In this document: positions 1 to 8,571 of the stretch, piece by piece
How the letters are laid out: each line of letters starts with the position of its first letter
Position numbering within the stretch: position 1 is the first letter of the stretch
NCBI RefSeq assembly: GCF_029814175.1
Contig: NZ_CP122312.1
Span: forward strand, 2,294,001 to 2,358,000
Length of the DNA stretch: 64,000 nucleotides
Origin: Halospeciosus flavus
GTDB lineage: Archaea > Halobacteriota > Halobacteria > Halobacteriales > Halobacteriaceae
Reading direction: 5' to 3'
The notes under the pieces: generated by a model
What the model was told of the DNA's origin: nothing
The model's database searches: none
The model's input: only the letters and a program-made list of their open reading frames with translations
Translations under genes and position numbers: made by a program

Positions 1-1
1 G

Positions 2-2422
2 GGCCACGACGTCCTCTTCCCGCAGGGGTGGGACTGCCACGGCCTCCCGACCGAAGTGAAGGTCGAGGAGAACAACGACATCCACCGGACCGACGTCCCG
101 CGCGACGAGTTCCGCGACATGTGCATCGAGCACACCAACGCCCAGATCAACTCCATGAAGGAGACGATGGTGGAACTGGGCTTCTCGCAGGACTGGTCGG
201 CGGAGTATCGTACCATGGACCCCGAGTACTGGGGGAAGACCCAGCAGTCGTTCGTCGAGATGGCGGACGAGGGGATGGTCTACCGCGACGAACACCCGGT
301 CAACTGGTGTCCGCGCTGTGAGACCGCCATCGCGGACGCCGAGGTCGAACCCATCGACAAGCAAGGGACGCTCCACTTCGTCACCTTCCCCGGCGTCGGC
401 AACGAGGACGTCGAGATCGCCACCACGCGGCCGGAACTCCTCGCCGCGTGTGTCGGCATGGCCGTCCACCCCGACGACGAGCGCTACGAGGGCCGCATCG
501 GCGACACCTTCGAGGTGCCGCTGTTCGGACAGGAGGTCGAAATCGTCGCCGACGAGGAGGTCGACCCCGAGTTCGGGTCCGGCGCCGTCATGATCTGTAC
601 CTTCGGCGACAAGCAGGACGTCGACTGGTGGGCCGAACACGACCTCGACCTCCGCTCGGTGTTCACCGAGGACGGTCACCTCAACGAGAACGCCGGCGAG
701 TACGAGGGACTCACCATCGACGAGGCCAAGACGGAAATCGCCGAGGACCTCGACGAGGAAGGGTACCTGAACGACACCGAACCCACCGAACAGTCCGTCG
801 GCGCCTGCTGGCGGTGTGACACCCCCATCGAGATCCTCTCGAAGGAACAGTGGTTCGTCGAGGTCGACAAGGAGGGAATCCTCGAGAAGGCCCGCGAGGT
901 CGAGTGGATTCCCGAGCACATGTACCAGCGCCTCGAAGAGTGGACCGAGGGGATGGACTGGGACTGGGTCATCTCCCGCCAGCGCGTCTTCGCGACGCCC
1001 ATCCCGGCCTGGCACTGCGAGTCCTGTGGCCACTGGCACATCGCCCAGGAGGACGACGTGCCCGTCGACCCCACCGAGGAACCGCCGGAAGTCGGTACCT
1101 GCCCCGAGTGTGACGCCGACGACTGGACCGGCGAGACCGACGTGATGGACACCTGGATGGACTCCTCCATCACGCCGCTACACGTCGCCGGGTGGCCCAA
1201 GGACATCGAACTCGACGAGTTCGAACCCGTCTCCCTGCGCCCGCAGGGCCACGACATCATCCGGACGTGGGCGTTCTACACGCTCCTGCGCACCGGTTCG
1301 CTCACCGACGAGAAGCCGTGGGACGAGATCCTCGTCAACGGCATGGTGTTCGGTCCGGACGGCAACAAGATGAGCAAGAGCCGCGGGAACGTCGTCGCGC
1401 CCGGCGAGGCCGTCGAGGAGTACTCCGCCGACGCCTTCCGGCAGGCGCTCGCTCTCGGCGGCCAACCCGGCAGCGACGTCCAGTACCAGTGGAAGGAGGT
1501 GAAGTCCGCCTCCCGCTTCCTCACGAAGCTCTGGAACCTCTTCCAGTTCTCCGCGAACCAGTTCGACGAGGATACCCCGGACATCGAGGACCCCGAGTAC
1601 CGCGACGCCGACGAGTGGCTCCTCTCGAAGCTCACCCGCGTCGCCGAGGAAGTCGAGGCCGAGATGGACGACTACCGCTACGACGCGGCCCTCCGCAAAG
1701 TGCGGGAGTTCGTCTGGGAGGACTTCGCCGACGACTACGTCGAACTCGTGAAGGGCCGCCTCTACAACGGCCCACCCGAGGCGCAGGCCGGCGCCCTCGA
1801 CACCCTCTACACGACGCTCTCGGCGGTCGTCCGTATGCTCTCGCCGTTCAGCCCGCACCTCACCGAGGAGATCTGGGAGTACCTCCCCGGCACCGAGGGC
1901 AGCGTCCACAACGCGGCGTGGCCCGAACCCGACCACTACGACGAGGCCGCGGAGGTCCGCGGCGCCGTCGTCGCCGAGACCGCCCGCGAGGTCCGCGCGT
2001 GGAAGTCCGAGACGGCCCGCCCGCTCAACGCCGAACTCGACCGCGTCGAACTCTACTTCGAGCGCGGCGAGATTCGGGAGATCGACACCTTCGACCTGAG
2101 CCAGACGGTCAACGCCCGCATCGAGTTGGAGGCGGGTCGCCCGAACGTCGAACTCACCCCCGTGGACGTCGACCCCGACGAGTCGAAGATCGGCCCCGAG
2201 TTCCGCTCGCAGGCGGGACTCGTCCTGCAGGCGTTGAACGAGGCCGACCCCGCGGACGTCGCCGCCCAGAAGGAGGCCGGCGAGATCACCGTGGAAGCCG
2301 ACGGCGAGGAGTTCACCCTCGACCCCGAGTGGGTCGACGTCGAGGAGGAGTTCCGCGCCGAGTCCGGCGAGGAGGTCGCCGTGCTGGAGACGGAGTTCGG
2401 CACGGTGCTCGTGTACCCCTAA
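2..2422 (+). CDS. valS: Valyl-tRNA synthetase, N-terminus outside the window
   Basis: Class I aminoacyl-tRNA synthetase that charges tRNA-Val with valine in the cytoplasm. The reading frame is open from the first base, so the true start (probably some 80-90 codons upstream) is missing. The HIGH-type motif reads HGLP at 38-49 after the family phrase [11 protein letters not shown]. The KMSKS motif is intact at 1367-1381 ([10 protein letters not shown]). Between them lies the CP1 editing domain (TTRPELL), followed by several Cys pairs (CPRC, CWRC, CESC, CPEC) typical of the archaeal enzyme. The anticodon-binding helical domain and an acidic C-terminal tail follow. TTRPELL and CWRCDTP favour ValRS over IleRS or LeuRS. 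Confidence 0.97.
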   Translation, partial: GHDVLFPQGWDCHGLPTEVKVEENNDIHRTDVPRDEFRDMCIEHTNAQINSMKETMVELGFSQDWSAEYRTMDPEYWGKTQQSFVEMADEGMVYRDEHPVNWCPRCETAIADAEVEPIDKQGTLHFVTFPGVGNEDVEIATTRPELLAACVGMAVHPDDERYEGRIGDTFEVPLFGQEVEIVADEEVDPEFGSGAVMICTFGDKQDVDWWAEHDLDLRSVFTEDGHLNENAGEYEGLTIDEAKTEIAEDLDEEGYLNDTEPTEQSVGACWRCDTPIEILSKEQWFVEVDKEGILEKAREVEWIPEHMYQRLEEWTEGMDWDWVISRQRVFATPIPAWHCESCGHWHIAQEDDVPVDPTEEPPEVGTCPECDADDWTGETDVMDTWMDSSITPLHVAGWPKDIELDEFEPVSLRPQGHDIIRTWAFYTLLRTGSLTDEKPWDEILVNGMVFGPDGNKMSKSRGNVVAPGEAVEEYSADAFRQALALGGQPGSDVQYQWKEVKSASRFLTKLWNLFQFSANQFDEDTPDIEDPEYRDADEWLLSKLTRVAEEVEAEMDDYRYDAALRKVREFVWEDFADDYVELVKGRLYNGPPEAQAGALDTLYTTLSAVVRMLSPFSPHLTEEIWEYLPGTEGSVHNAAWPEPDHYDEAAEVRGAVVAETAREVRAWKSETARPLNAELDRVELYFERGEIREIDTFDLSQTVNARIELEAGRPNVELTPVDVDPDESKIGPEFRSQAGLVLQALNEADPADVAAQKEAGEITVEADGEEFTLDPEWVDVEEEFRAESGEEVAVLETEFGTVLVYP

Positions 2423-2754
2423 GCCCTCGTCGTGCGCCCCTACGAGGGCGCGCTCATCGCCCTTAGAGATTCCGCCAGGACGCTCACTGGCGTCGCACGG
2501 GCGACCCGCAAGTCGCCCGTGCGGACTAACGAAACGGCTTTGCAGTCTCGTCACGGTTCGCTCACGAGGACGGTACCACGATACTGAACCCGGCGAAGCC
2601 GGGTTGGACGGAATCGCTTCGCGACCCCATCACGGTGCTTTTTCACTGTCGCCCCGGAGCCACTCGTTCTCCCGACGCCGATTTCTCGCGAGTCGTGAGT
2701 GTTCGCTTCGGCGACACCTTTATCTGTGTTGGAAATTACTACCAAGGTAGTAAA
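2423..2754. other. Intergenic stretch with a string of five hairpins
   Basis: No credible gene lies between valS and the 46-residue ORF. The first 183 bases contain five successive hairpins: GCCCTCGT/ACGAGGGC (2423-2449), CGCCAG/CTGGCG (2473-2492), GCACGGGCGAC/GTCGCCCGTGC (2495-2522), CTCGT/ACGAG (2547-2568) and AACCCGGC-GAA-GCCGGGTT (2587-2605). The first begins immediately after the valS stop and could act in 3'-end formation. The rest have no obvious role. A TATA-like TTTATC at 2719-2724 precedes the next gene. Confidence 0.6.
2736..2753 (+). promoter_or_regulatory. 18-bp palindrome abutting a start codon, probable operator
   Basis: The sequence TTACTACC-AA-GGTAGTAA is a perfect 8-bp inverted repeat around two central bases and ends one base before the ATG at 2755. 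A TATA-like TTTATC lies about 31-36 bases upstream of that ATG, so transcription would start at or near the ATG and the palindrome would cover the initiation region, a usual repressor position in archaea. The cognate regulator is unknown. Confidence 0.55.
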
Positions 2755-2895
2755 ATGTCCGACGGACACTACACCCAGCGCCAGTACGGAAGTTTCGGAG
2801 ACACGCCGAGAGACGAGGAGAGCGACGGCCCGACGAGTGACACACCGGGCCGCGAATCGCCCGACGGACCGCAGGTCGCCGTCGAGGCCGAGTAG
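2755..2895 (+). CDS. Small acidic protein of unknown function (46 aa)
   Basis: Short ORF beginning MSDGHYTQRQYG and ending in an acidic tail (VAVEAE). It is hydrophilic and rich in Asp, Glu, Ser, Thr and Gly, with no Cys, no membrane segment and no recognisable domain. The start chosen is the ATG directly after the palindrome at 2736-2753, which with the TATA-like box implies a leaderless, regulated transcript. A longer upstream in-frame reading (from 2635) would run through the promoter and is less likely. Support comes from promoter geometry and haloarchaeal composition only. The next gene (CBS protein) starts 55 bases downstream with the same orientation. Confidence 0.5.
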   Translation: MSDGHYTQRQYGSFGDTPRDEESDGPTSDTPGRESPDGPQVAVEAE

Positions 2896-2949
2896 CGACT
2901 CTGGGGCGGCCACCACGTTTTCCCGATAGCCGGGCGCGGTTTCTCACGT

Positions 2950-3366
2950 ATGACGCAGTCTCTCTCCAAGCGTGTCCACCGGGAAGTCGCGACCGTCACC
3001 CCAGTGACCTCCGTCCCGCAGATCGTCGAGGAGATGGCCGAGTGGGACGTCGGCGACGTCATTGTCGTGGACGACGGGGACATCGTCGGCATCGTCACCG
3101 ACCGCGACGTCGCGCTGGCGATGCGCGACAGCCCCGACCCCATCGCGGTCACCGCGGACGACATCATGACGCGCGACCCCATCACCGTCCAGGAGGAGTG
3201 GGGGACCGCCCGCATCGTCGACGAACTCCGCGAGGCCGGCGTCCGTCGCGCCCCGGTCGTCGACGACGAGGGTGACCTCGTCGGTGTCGTCTCCCTCGAC
3301 GACATCCTCGTCCTCCTCGGCCGCGAGGCGGGGAGCGTCGCCGACCTCGTCGAGGAGCAAGCGTAA
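2950..3366 (+). CDS. CBS domain-pair protein
   Basis: Stand-alone Bateman module of 138 residues with two CBS domains, roughly residues 10-65 and 73-130. Each has the typical strand-helix pattern: VGDVIVVDDGDIVGIVTDRDVA in the first (broken by the usual turn) and RAPVVDDEGDLVGVVSLDDIL in the second, linked by a MTRDPITV segment. Such proteins bind adenine nucleotides or S-adenosylmethionine and act as soluble sensors for unknown partners. No effector domain is attached and the neighbours do not suggest a target. Confidence 0.9.
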   Translation: MTQSLSKRVHREVATVTPVTSVPQIVEEMAEWDVGDVIVVDDGDIVGIVTDRDVALAMRDSPDPIAVTADDIMTRDPITVQEEWGTARIVDELREAGVRRAPVVDDEGDLVGVVSLDDILVLLGREAGSVADLVEEQA

Positions 3367-3408
3367 CGGGACCTCCGTTCTTTTTGTCGCGCCGGTCGAA
3401 GCGCAGGT

Positions 3409-4515
3409 ATGGACGACCGAATCCACGAACACGCCGAGGTGCTGGTCGACTGGAGCGCCCGCGTCGACGAGGGCGACGACGTCGTCGTCTCCGTCGGCGA
3501 GGACGCCCACGAACTCGCCGTCGCCGTCGCCGAACTGCTCGGCGAACGCGGCGCCAATCCCGTCACGCTCTACGGCTCCGACGAAGTCTCGCGCGCCTAC
3601 CTCCACGGCCACGAGGGGGACTTCGACGACGACCCCGCCCACGAACTCGCACTCTACGAACACGCAGATGTGGCCCTCTTCCTCCGCGGCGGCCGCAACA
3701 CGACCGCGACGGCCGACGTGCCGAGCGAGACCCGGCAGACCTACAACACCGCCCGCGAGGGCGTCCGGGAGGCGCGGATGGACACCGACTGGGTGAGCAC
3801 CCTCCACCCGACTCGCTCGGGCGCCCAGCAGGCCGGGATGGCCTACGAGGAGTACCAGGACTTCGTCTACGACGCGGTCCTCCGCGACTGGCAGGCGCTC
3901 GCCGACGAACAGGCGAAACTGAAGGACCTCCTCGACGAGGGGAGCGAAGTCCGCATCGTGAAGGAGGAGACCGACCTCACCGTGTCCATCGAGGACCGCG
4001 TCGCCGTCAACTCCGCGGCGTCCGTCGACTACGACTCGCACAACCTCCCAAGCGGCGAGGTGTTCACCGCCCCGCACGCAACCGAGGGCGAGGTGTTCTT
4101 CGACGTCCCCATGACCATCAACGACCGCCGCGTCCGGAACGTCCACCTCACCTTCGAAGACGGCGAGGTCGTCGACTGGTCGGCCGAACAAGGCGAGAAG
4201 TCCATCCGGGAAACCCTCGAAACCGACGAGGGCGCCCGCCGCCTCGGCGAACTCGGCATCGGCATGAACCGCGGCATCGACCGCGTCACCGACAACATCC
4301 TCTTCGACGAGAAGATGGGCGGCACCGTCCACCTCGCGCTCGGGCGCGCCTACGAGTCGAACTACCCGCCCGGCCACGAGTCGGAGGCCGTCGAGTCGGC
4401 CGTCCACGTCGACCTGATCACCGACATGCAGGAGGAGGGGTCGCGCCTCGAAGTCGACGGCGAAGTCGTCCAGCGGGACGGGATATTCCGCTGGGAGGAC
4501 GGCTTCGAGGGGTAG
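3409..4515 (+). CDS. Aminopeptidase, M29 family
   Basis: A 368-residue cytosolic metallo-aminopeptidase of the AmpS/aminopeptidase T family, which removes N-terminal residues from peptides using a co-catalytic metal pair. Visible family marks are the start HEHAEVLVDWS, the central phrase LPSGEVFTAPHATEGEVFFD (broken here into LPSGEVFTAP and ATEGEV), and a C-terminal ELGIGMNRGI...ILFDEKMGGTVHLALG stretch that carries metal-binding Glu and His residues. Length matches the family. It follows the CBS gene by 42 bases. Its stop lies 3 bases from the stop of the convergent cyclophilin-like gene. Confidence 0.92.
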   Translation: MDDRIHEHAEVLVDWSARVDEGDDVVVSVGEDAHELAVAVAELLGERGANPVTLYGSDEVSRAYLHGHEGDFDDDPAHELALYEHADVALFLRGGRNTTATADVPSETRQTYNTAREGVREARMDTDWVSTLHPTRSGAQQAGMAYEEYQDFVYDAVLRDWQALADEQAKLKDLLDEGSEVRIVKEETDLTVSIEDRVAVNSAASVDYDSHNLPSGEVFTAPHATEGEVFFDVPMTINDRRVRNVHLTFEDGEVVDWSAEQGEKSIRETLETDEGARRLGELGIGMNRGIDRVTDNILFDEKMGGTVHLALGRAYESNYPPGHESEAVESAVHVDLITDMQEEGSRLEVDGEVVQRDGIFRWEDGFEG

Positions 4516-4518
4516 GGA

Positions 4519-4896
4519 TCAGGTCTCCTCGACGCGGACCTGCGCGCCGCCGTCGACGCTATCGAGGGCGTCGACGTCCCTGACCCGCGCGACGACGTTC
4601 ACCGGACCGGCGGCTTTCGGCGCGTCGCCGTCGCTGGCGGGCGTCGGTCCCCAGAACAGACAGAGTGCGTTCCCCTGCGCCCAGTAGGCGAGCGCCCCCG
4701 TCGCGACCTCCAACCGGCTACTCTCGGGGTCGACGTCGACGGACGTCCGGAAGTAGAGTTCGTCGCCCCACCGCGTGGCGTCGCCGGCCAGCGGGAGCGC
4801 CTCCCTGATGGCCGCCCGCGTCTCCGGGTTCTCTTCGACCCAGTCGGCGGCGAGTTCGTGGTCGTCGACGGCGACGGTCAGGTCCGCGTCACTCAT
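4519..4896 (-). CDS. Cyclophilin-like fold protein (DUF369/COG2164 type)
   Basis: A 125-residue protein of a small archaeal/bacterial family with a cyclophilin-like beta barrel but no demonstrated isomerase activity. Family marks are NPETRAAIREALP near residue 23, RWGDELYFRTSV and the glycine/tryptophan-rich LAYWAQGNALCLFWGPTP. The ATG at 4896 is preferred to an in-frame start eight codons upstream because it sits against a 22-bp inverted repeat (4896-4917) and matches the family N-terminus. It lies 49 bases downstream of the CDF exporter on the same strand, so it may be co-transcribed or have its own regulated promoter. Confidence 0.8.
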   Translation of the reverse strand: MSDADLTVAVDDHELAADWVEENPETRAAIREALPLAGDATRWGDELYFRTSVDVDPESSRLEVATGALAYWAQGNALCLFWGPTPASDGDAPKAAGPVNVVARVRDVDALDSVDGGAQVRVEET

Positions 4897-4917
4897 TACC
4901 ACACAGAATCGTGGTAA
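4896..4917 (-). promoter_or_regulatory. Inverted repeat at the start codon, possible operator
   Basis: On the minus strand TTACCAC and GTGGTAA (7-bp arms, 8-base spacer) end exactly where the ATG of the cyclophilin-like gene begins. The layout resembles the palindrome at 2736-2753. It may be an operator or a structure limiting access to the start codon of a message running on from the upstream exporter gene. Confidence 0.4.
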
Positions 4918-4945
4918 CACTTGTCAATCTGTCGGTGGCGGAAGT

Positions 4946-5920
4946 TCACTCCGGGGTGTAGCAGTCGAAGTCGGCCGTCTCGCACTCGCCGCTGGGCGTC
5001 TCGACCTGGATGGTCGCGTGGTCGACGTCGAAGCGCTCGCCGAGGAGGTGCCGACACCGGTCGAGGACGGCGTCGCGGTCGGCGTCCTCCTCGACGACCA
5101 CGTGGGCGGTACAGGCGTACTGCCCGGAGGAGAGCGCCCAGACGTGGACGTCGTGGGCCTCGTGGACGCCGTCGATGGACTCCAACGCCTCGACGACCTC
5201 CGGAATGGGGACGTCCTGCGGTGCGCCCTGCAGGAGGATGTTGACGCTCTCGGCGAGGAGGTCCTTCGTCGAGTAGAGGACGAGTCCGGCGACGAGGACG
5301 GCGAACAGCGGGTCGAGGACGTAGAAGTCGGTGAAGTAGAGCGCGACGCCGAGGAGGATAGCGGCGACGCTGCCCGCGGCGTCGGCGAGGAGGTGGAGAT
5401 ACGCGCCCTCCACGTTGAGGTTCTCGCGGCCGCCGTGGATGGCGTAGGCCGCGAGGAGGTTGGCCGCGAGTCCGACGACGCCGACGCCGACGACGACGAG
5501 CGGCTTGATCGGACGGGGGTCCTGGAAGCGCTGAACCGCGTCGTAGAGGATGTACGCGACGACACCGAGGAGGAAGACGCCGTTGGCGAGCGCCCCCAGA
5601 ATCTCCGCGCGCTGGTAGCCGTAGGTGCGGCGCTGGTCGGCCGGGCGGGCGGCCATCCAGGCCGCGAACAGCGCGAGGCCGAGGCTCGCGGAGTCGGTGA
5701 TCATGTGCGCGGCGTCCGCGAGCAGCGTCAGCGAGTCGGCGTACAGCGCGCCGACGAGTTCGACGACGAAGAAGGCCGTGTTGATGGCGAGCGCGACGGC
5801 GAGTCCACGGAAGTTGCCGTCCCCGCCGTGGTCGTGCGAGTGGGCGTGGCCGCCGTGGTCGTGACCGTGACCGCCGTGGTCGTGACCGTGGTCCCCGTCG
5901 TCGTGTGCGTGGTCCGCCAT
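4946..5920 (-). CDS. Cation diffusion facilitator (zinc/divalent metal exporter)
   Basis: A 324-residue CDF-family proton antiporter exporting Zn2+ or a similar divalent cation across the membrane. The first 35 residues are a His/Asp/Gly-rich cytosolic tail (repeats of HDHGG and HGHDH) that can bind metal. Six membrane helices follow. The first metal-site motif reads LLADAAHMITD in TM2 and the second HLLADAAGS in TM5, supplying the tetrahedral His/Asp site. A cytosolic ferredoxin-like domain ends the protein (HDVHVWALSSGQ, HLLGERFDVDHATIQVE). The last residues carry two Cys. It resembles the CzcD/ZitB group; metal specificity cannot be read. Confidence 0.95.
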   Translation of the reverse strand: MADHAHDDGDHGHDHGGHGHDHGGHAHSHDHGGDGNFRGLAVALAINTAFFVVELVGALYADSLTLLADAAHMITDSASLGLALFAAWMAARPADQRRTYGYQRAEILGALANGVFLLGVVAYILYDAVQRFQDPRPIKPLVVVGVGVVGLAANLLAAYAIHGGRENLNVEGAYLHLLADAAGSVAAILLGVALYFTDFYVLDPLFAVLVAGLVLYSTKDLLAESVNILLQGAPQDVPIPEVVEALESIDGVHEAHDVHVWALSSGQYACTAHVVVEEDADRDAVLDRCRHLLGERFDVDHATIQVETPSGECETADFDCYTPE

Positions 5921-6054
5921 CGGTCCTGTCCGTGTGTTTTCGTCTCGGCGTTATCAAATCCGCTGTTAATAGCGGGACTCAGCTAGTAGAGGTTGTTAAG
6001 AAATCGGACCTGTATTGCTAAAACACGTACCGGTCGACGAGCCGACGGCTCAGA

Positions 6055-6487
6055 CGTAGTGAGAGTCGAGCTGCGGGGAGTAAGCCCCCTTCTGTTCGTT
6101 CCGGCATTCGGCTGAGCGTCCACGCCCGCCCCGAGGGGCGACGCCGGGCTACCTTGCGGCGTGGACTTGCACCGGCGAGGGTTGGCCGTTCCATCGGTCC
6201 TCTCCCGTCTGCCCTCTGTGGGTTAGCTCCCTCGACGCTTCAGCCGAGGTTCGCGCACGTCATCGGTCGGGGAGAGACGTGTCGTCTCTGTTCCAGTGCC
6301 GACGGTCTCCCGCCCCGGGCTTGTGCCCGGTCGCCTGCCCGGCCGGTGGGGGGACTTTCCTCATACAGGCGCGTCGCGGACGCACGCGAGAAACCCTCGC
6401 GTCACCTGCGACGCCGTTGAGGCGGCGACGCGGGCGACGTCCGCGACGTGAGCCTGCACGGGGGCCGGACTCCCGCTGCTCACTCGT
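6055..6487 (-). ncRNA. rnpB: RNase P RNA (M1 homologue)
   Basis: Catalytic RNA of ribonuclease P, which trims the 5' leader of precursor tRNAs. On the minus strand the universal CR-I element GAGGAAAGTCC is at 6352-6362 and the CR-V element AGAAGGGGGCTTA at about 6081-6093; these pair to form helix P4. The CR-I element follows a long P3-type hairpin (GTCGCGGACG with CGTCCGCGAC). AGTGAG near 6479-6484 pairs with CTCACT at 6058-6063 as P1, which fixes the ends to within a few bases. The length of about 433 nt fits haloarchaeal RNase P RNA. A TTAA-containing TATA-like site lies near 6510. Confidence 0.93.
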
Positions 6488-6718
6488 TCTAGGGCCGTCG
6501 GCGGGTTAAGGGGTTCGGTCGGGCGGACGACGGCCCGAAGCGCTATATCGGAACGGCACCAGCGACTTAGTACCTTGTGGCCCAGCGGCCGTGCGAGATA
6601 GTGGCAGTTACACCGAGTCGGAGGCGCTACTGCGACAAATTTGGCGTTTCGTAATTGTACATCATTTTCGATTAGAAGGGAAGGATTGAAGGGTGTTAAC
6701 CCAGTATATGTGAGTGAA

Positions 6719-7348
6719 ATGTCCGGGCCCCAGACAGTACAACTCTCTTTCGAGGACGGTGCTCGGGCGGTCGAACTGGCGCGCGATTCTGTCGAGGCGT
6801 TCGTCCGCAACGGTCAGCGCGAACAGCCAGGCAGCATGCGCGACGCGTTCTACAACCGGACCAGTGCGTTCGTTCGCCTCGAGTCCACGCGGGGACGAGG
6901 CCAACTGCGCGGCTGTGCCGGTGCCCACGAGACCGTCCGCGAGCTCGGTAACGAGGACAAACAGCTCGGTCACGCGATCGTCGAGGCGGCCATCCAGGCC
7001 GCCAGCGAGTCGTCGTGTGGCTCGGAGGTCGAAGCCGCCGAACTCCCGAACATCCGCGTCTCCGTCTGTGCGGTCTCGAACCTCGTCCTCACCGACGACC
7101 CCGTCAGCGACCTCGAACTCGGTCGACACGGGGTCGCCGTCGACGGGCACGGCAAGTACGGCTGGATGTACCCGACCGTCCCCGTCGAGCAGGGCTGGAG
7201 TCCCTTCGAGTACCTCGACCGGACCTGCCGGAAGGCCGGTCTCGGCGACGGTGCCTGGGAGGACGACGACGTGATGGTGACTCTCTTCGAGGGGCAGGTC
7301 TTCCGCGAGGCCGAACCCGAAGGGCCCGCCGAAGAACTGACGAACTAG
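6719..7348 (+). CDS. AMMECR1-domain protein
   Basis: A 209-residue protein of the AMMECR1 family, conserved in archaea and eukaryotes but of unproven biochemical function. The characteristic motif appears as LRGCAGAHE (family consensus LRGCIG), followed by HAIVEAAIQAA and the GWMYPTVPVEQGW segment, all in the usual order. The ATG at 6719 is chosen. A GTG three codons upstream (6710) is also possible, while the longer reading from 6641 enters the promoter region. It is convergent with the nicotinate phosphoribosyltransferase gene: their stop codons abut. Confidence 0.92.
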   Translation: MSGPQTVQLSFEDGARAVELARDSVEAFVRNGQREQPGSMRDAFYNRTSAFVRLESTRGRGQLRGCAGAHETVRELGNEDKQLGHAIVEAAIQAASESSCGSEVEAAELPNIRVSVCAVSNLVLTDDPVSDLELGRHGVAVDGHGKYGWMYPTVPVEQGWSPFEYLDRTCRKAGLGDGAWEDDDVMVTLFEGQVFREAEPEGPAEELTN

Positions 7349-8503
7349 TCACTCGAACCCGACGCGGTCGGCGTCCGCGAGGGCGTGGCTGGCCGCGTCG
7401 TCGAGGTCGAACTCTCTGACGATTTCTCCGTCCCGAATGAGTGGGTCGAGCAGTGCCTCCGCGCCGTCCGGGGCCGAGCGCTTCGCCAGACCGATGCTGT
7501 GGGCACCGTCCGCCGTCCGGTACACTTCCTTCCGCCCGGAGAGTTTCCCGCGCTTCGCGCAGGGTTCGCCGTCGCGTTCGACGAGGTCCAGCGCGAAGTC
7601 GACGGGGTCCGCGTTGCTGACGTAGCCACCGACGCCGAACCCCTCGACGTAGTCGCGGAGTTCCCAGAGGTCGTCGGGACCGAGACCGCCGCTGACGAAG
7701 ATGCCGACGTCTTCGCGGTCGTGCGCGTCGAGTTCCCAGCGCACCTCCCTGACGATGTGTTCGAAGTCACCGCGGCGTGACCCGGTCGTGTCGAGACGGA
7801 TGCTGTCGAGGGCGTCGCCGAGTTCGTCGACCGCGCGGAGGACCTCGTCTTTCTCGTCGGAGTAGGTGTCACAGAGCGCGATGCGCGGGACGTCGGCGTC
7901 GACCGCCTCGTCGAAGGCCCGCCACGCCGCCTCCTGTTCGCCGCGGCCGAAGCAGATGATCAGGGCGTGGGGCATCGTCCCCGACGCCTCGCGGCCGATG
8001 ACCTCGCCCGCCGCGACGTGGGAGATGCCGTCGAGGTTGCCGACGAGGGCGCTCCGCTCGACCATCGCCGCGATGGACGGGTGGACGTGTCGTGCACCGA
8101 AACTGAACACCTGCGAGTCGGGGGCCGCCCGCCGGGCACGCAACGCGTTGGTCGCGACACCGCTCGCGTGCGAGAGGAAGCCCAGGAGGGAGGTCTCGTA
8201 GCGGGCGAAGTCGCGGTACTTCCCCTCGATGGTGAGCACGGGACCGCCGTCGAACAGCGTCCCCTCGGGGAGCGCGTCGACGTCGACCGGCAACCCTTCG
8301 AGGAGGTGCGCAGCGTCTTTCACCCCGGCGAGCACCTCGAACTCGCCGTCGGGGAACTGGTCGGCCGTCACTTCGGCGACGACGTGGGGGTTCTTCCCCG
8401 CGTGGTCGAGCGCTTCGACGGTGCGCTCGAAGTACGCGTCCGTCGCTCGACCGTCGGCGATGGCGTCCGACGGGATCAGGTCGAACGGGGAGTCCTCAGA
8501 CAT
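7349..8503 (-). CDS. pncB: Nicotinate phosphoribosyltransferase
   Basis: A 384-residue enzyme that condenses nicotinate with phosphoribosyl pyrophosphate, with ATP, to give nicotinate mononucleotide in the Preiss-Handler NAD salvage route. Typical features are SDAIADGRATDAYFER at the start (broken: DGRATDAYF), SFGARHVHPS in the middle, the IRLDTTGSRRGDFEHI substrate-binding strand and the glycine-rich IFVSGGLGPDDL phosphate site. The C-terminal zinc-ribbon-like part of the short archaeal form is weak (CAKRGKLSGRKEVYR). A nicotinamidase-type gene lies 1.6 kb away, so both steps from nicotinamide to NaMN are close together. Confidence 0.93.
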   Translation of the reverse strand: MSEDSPFDLIPSDAIADGRATDAYFERTVEALDHAGKNPHVVAEVTADQFPDGEFEVLAGVKDAAHLLEGLPVDVDALPEGTLFDGGPVLTIEGKYRDFARYETSLLGFLSHASGVATNALRARRAAPDSQVFSFGARHVHPSIAAMVERSALVGNLDGISHVAAGEVIGREASGTMPHALIICFGRGEQEAAWRAFDEAVDADVPRIALCDTYSDEKDEVLRAVDELGDALDSIRLDTTGSRRGDFEHIVREVRWELDAHDREDVGIFVSGGLGPDDLWELRDYVEGFGVGGYVSNADPVDFALDLVERDGEPCAKRGKLSGRKEVYRTADGAHSIGLAKRSAPDGAEALLDPLIRDGEIVREFDLDDAASHALADADRVGFE

Positions 8504-8571
8504 ACTCGTCCCTCCGTTGGTGCATATCGGGACGTCGAACGCCGCGTCGAAAAAGCCCTAGGGCCTGCGAC

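Noticed and set aside
1178-2554. 458-codon minus-strand frame across valS
   Set aside because: Antisense to the catalytic and anticodon domains of valS; no family pattern in its translation.
2944-4407. 487-codon minus-strand frame opposite the CBS and M29 genes
   Set aside because: It spans two recognisable genes and the gap between them, and its product has no coherent domain.
4775-5986. 403-codon plus-strand frame across the CDF exporter
   Set aside because: Shadow frame; the minus strand has the His-rich tail, metal motifs and helices of a CDF protein.
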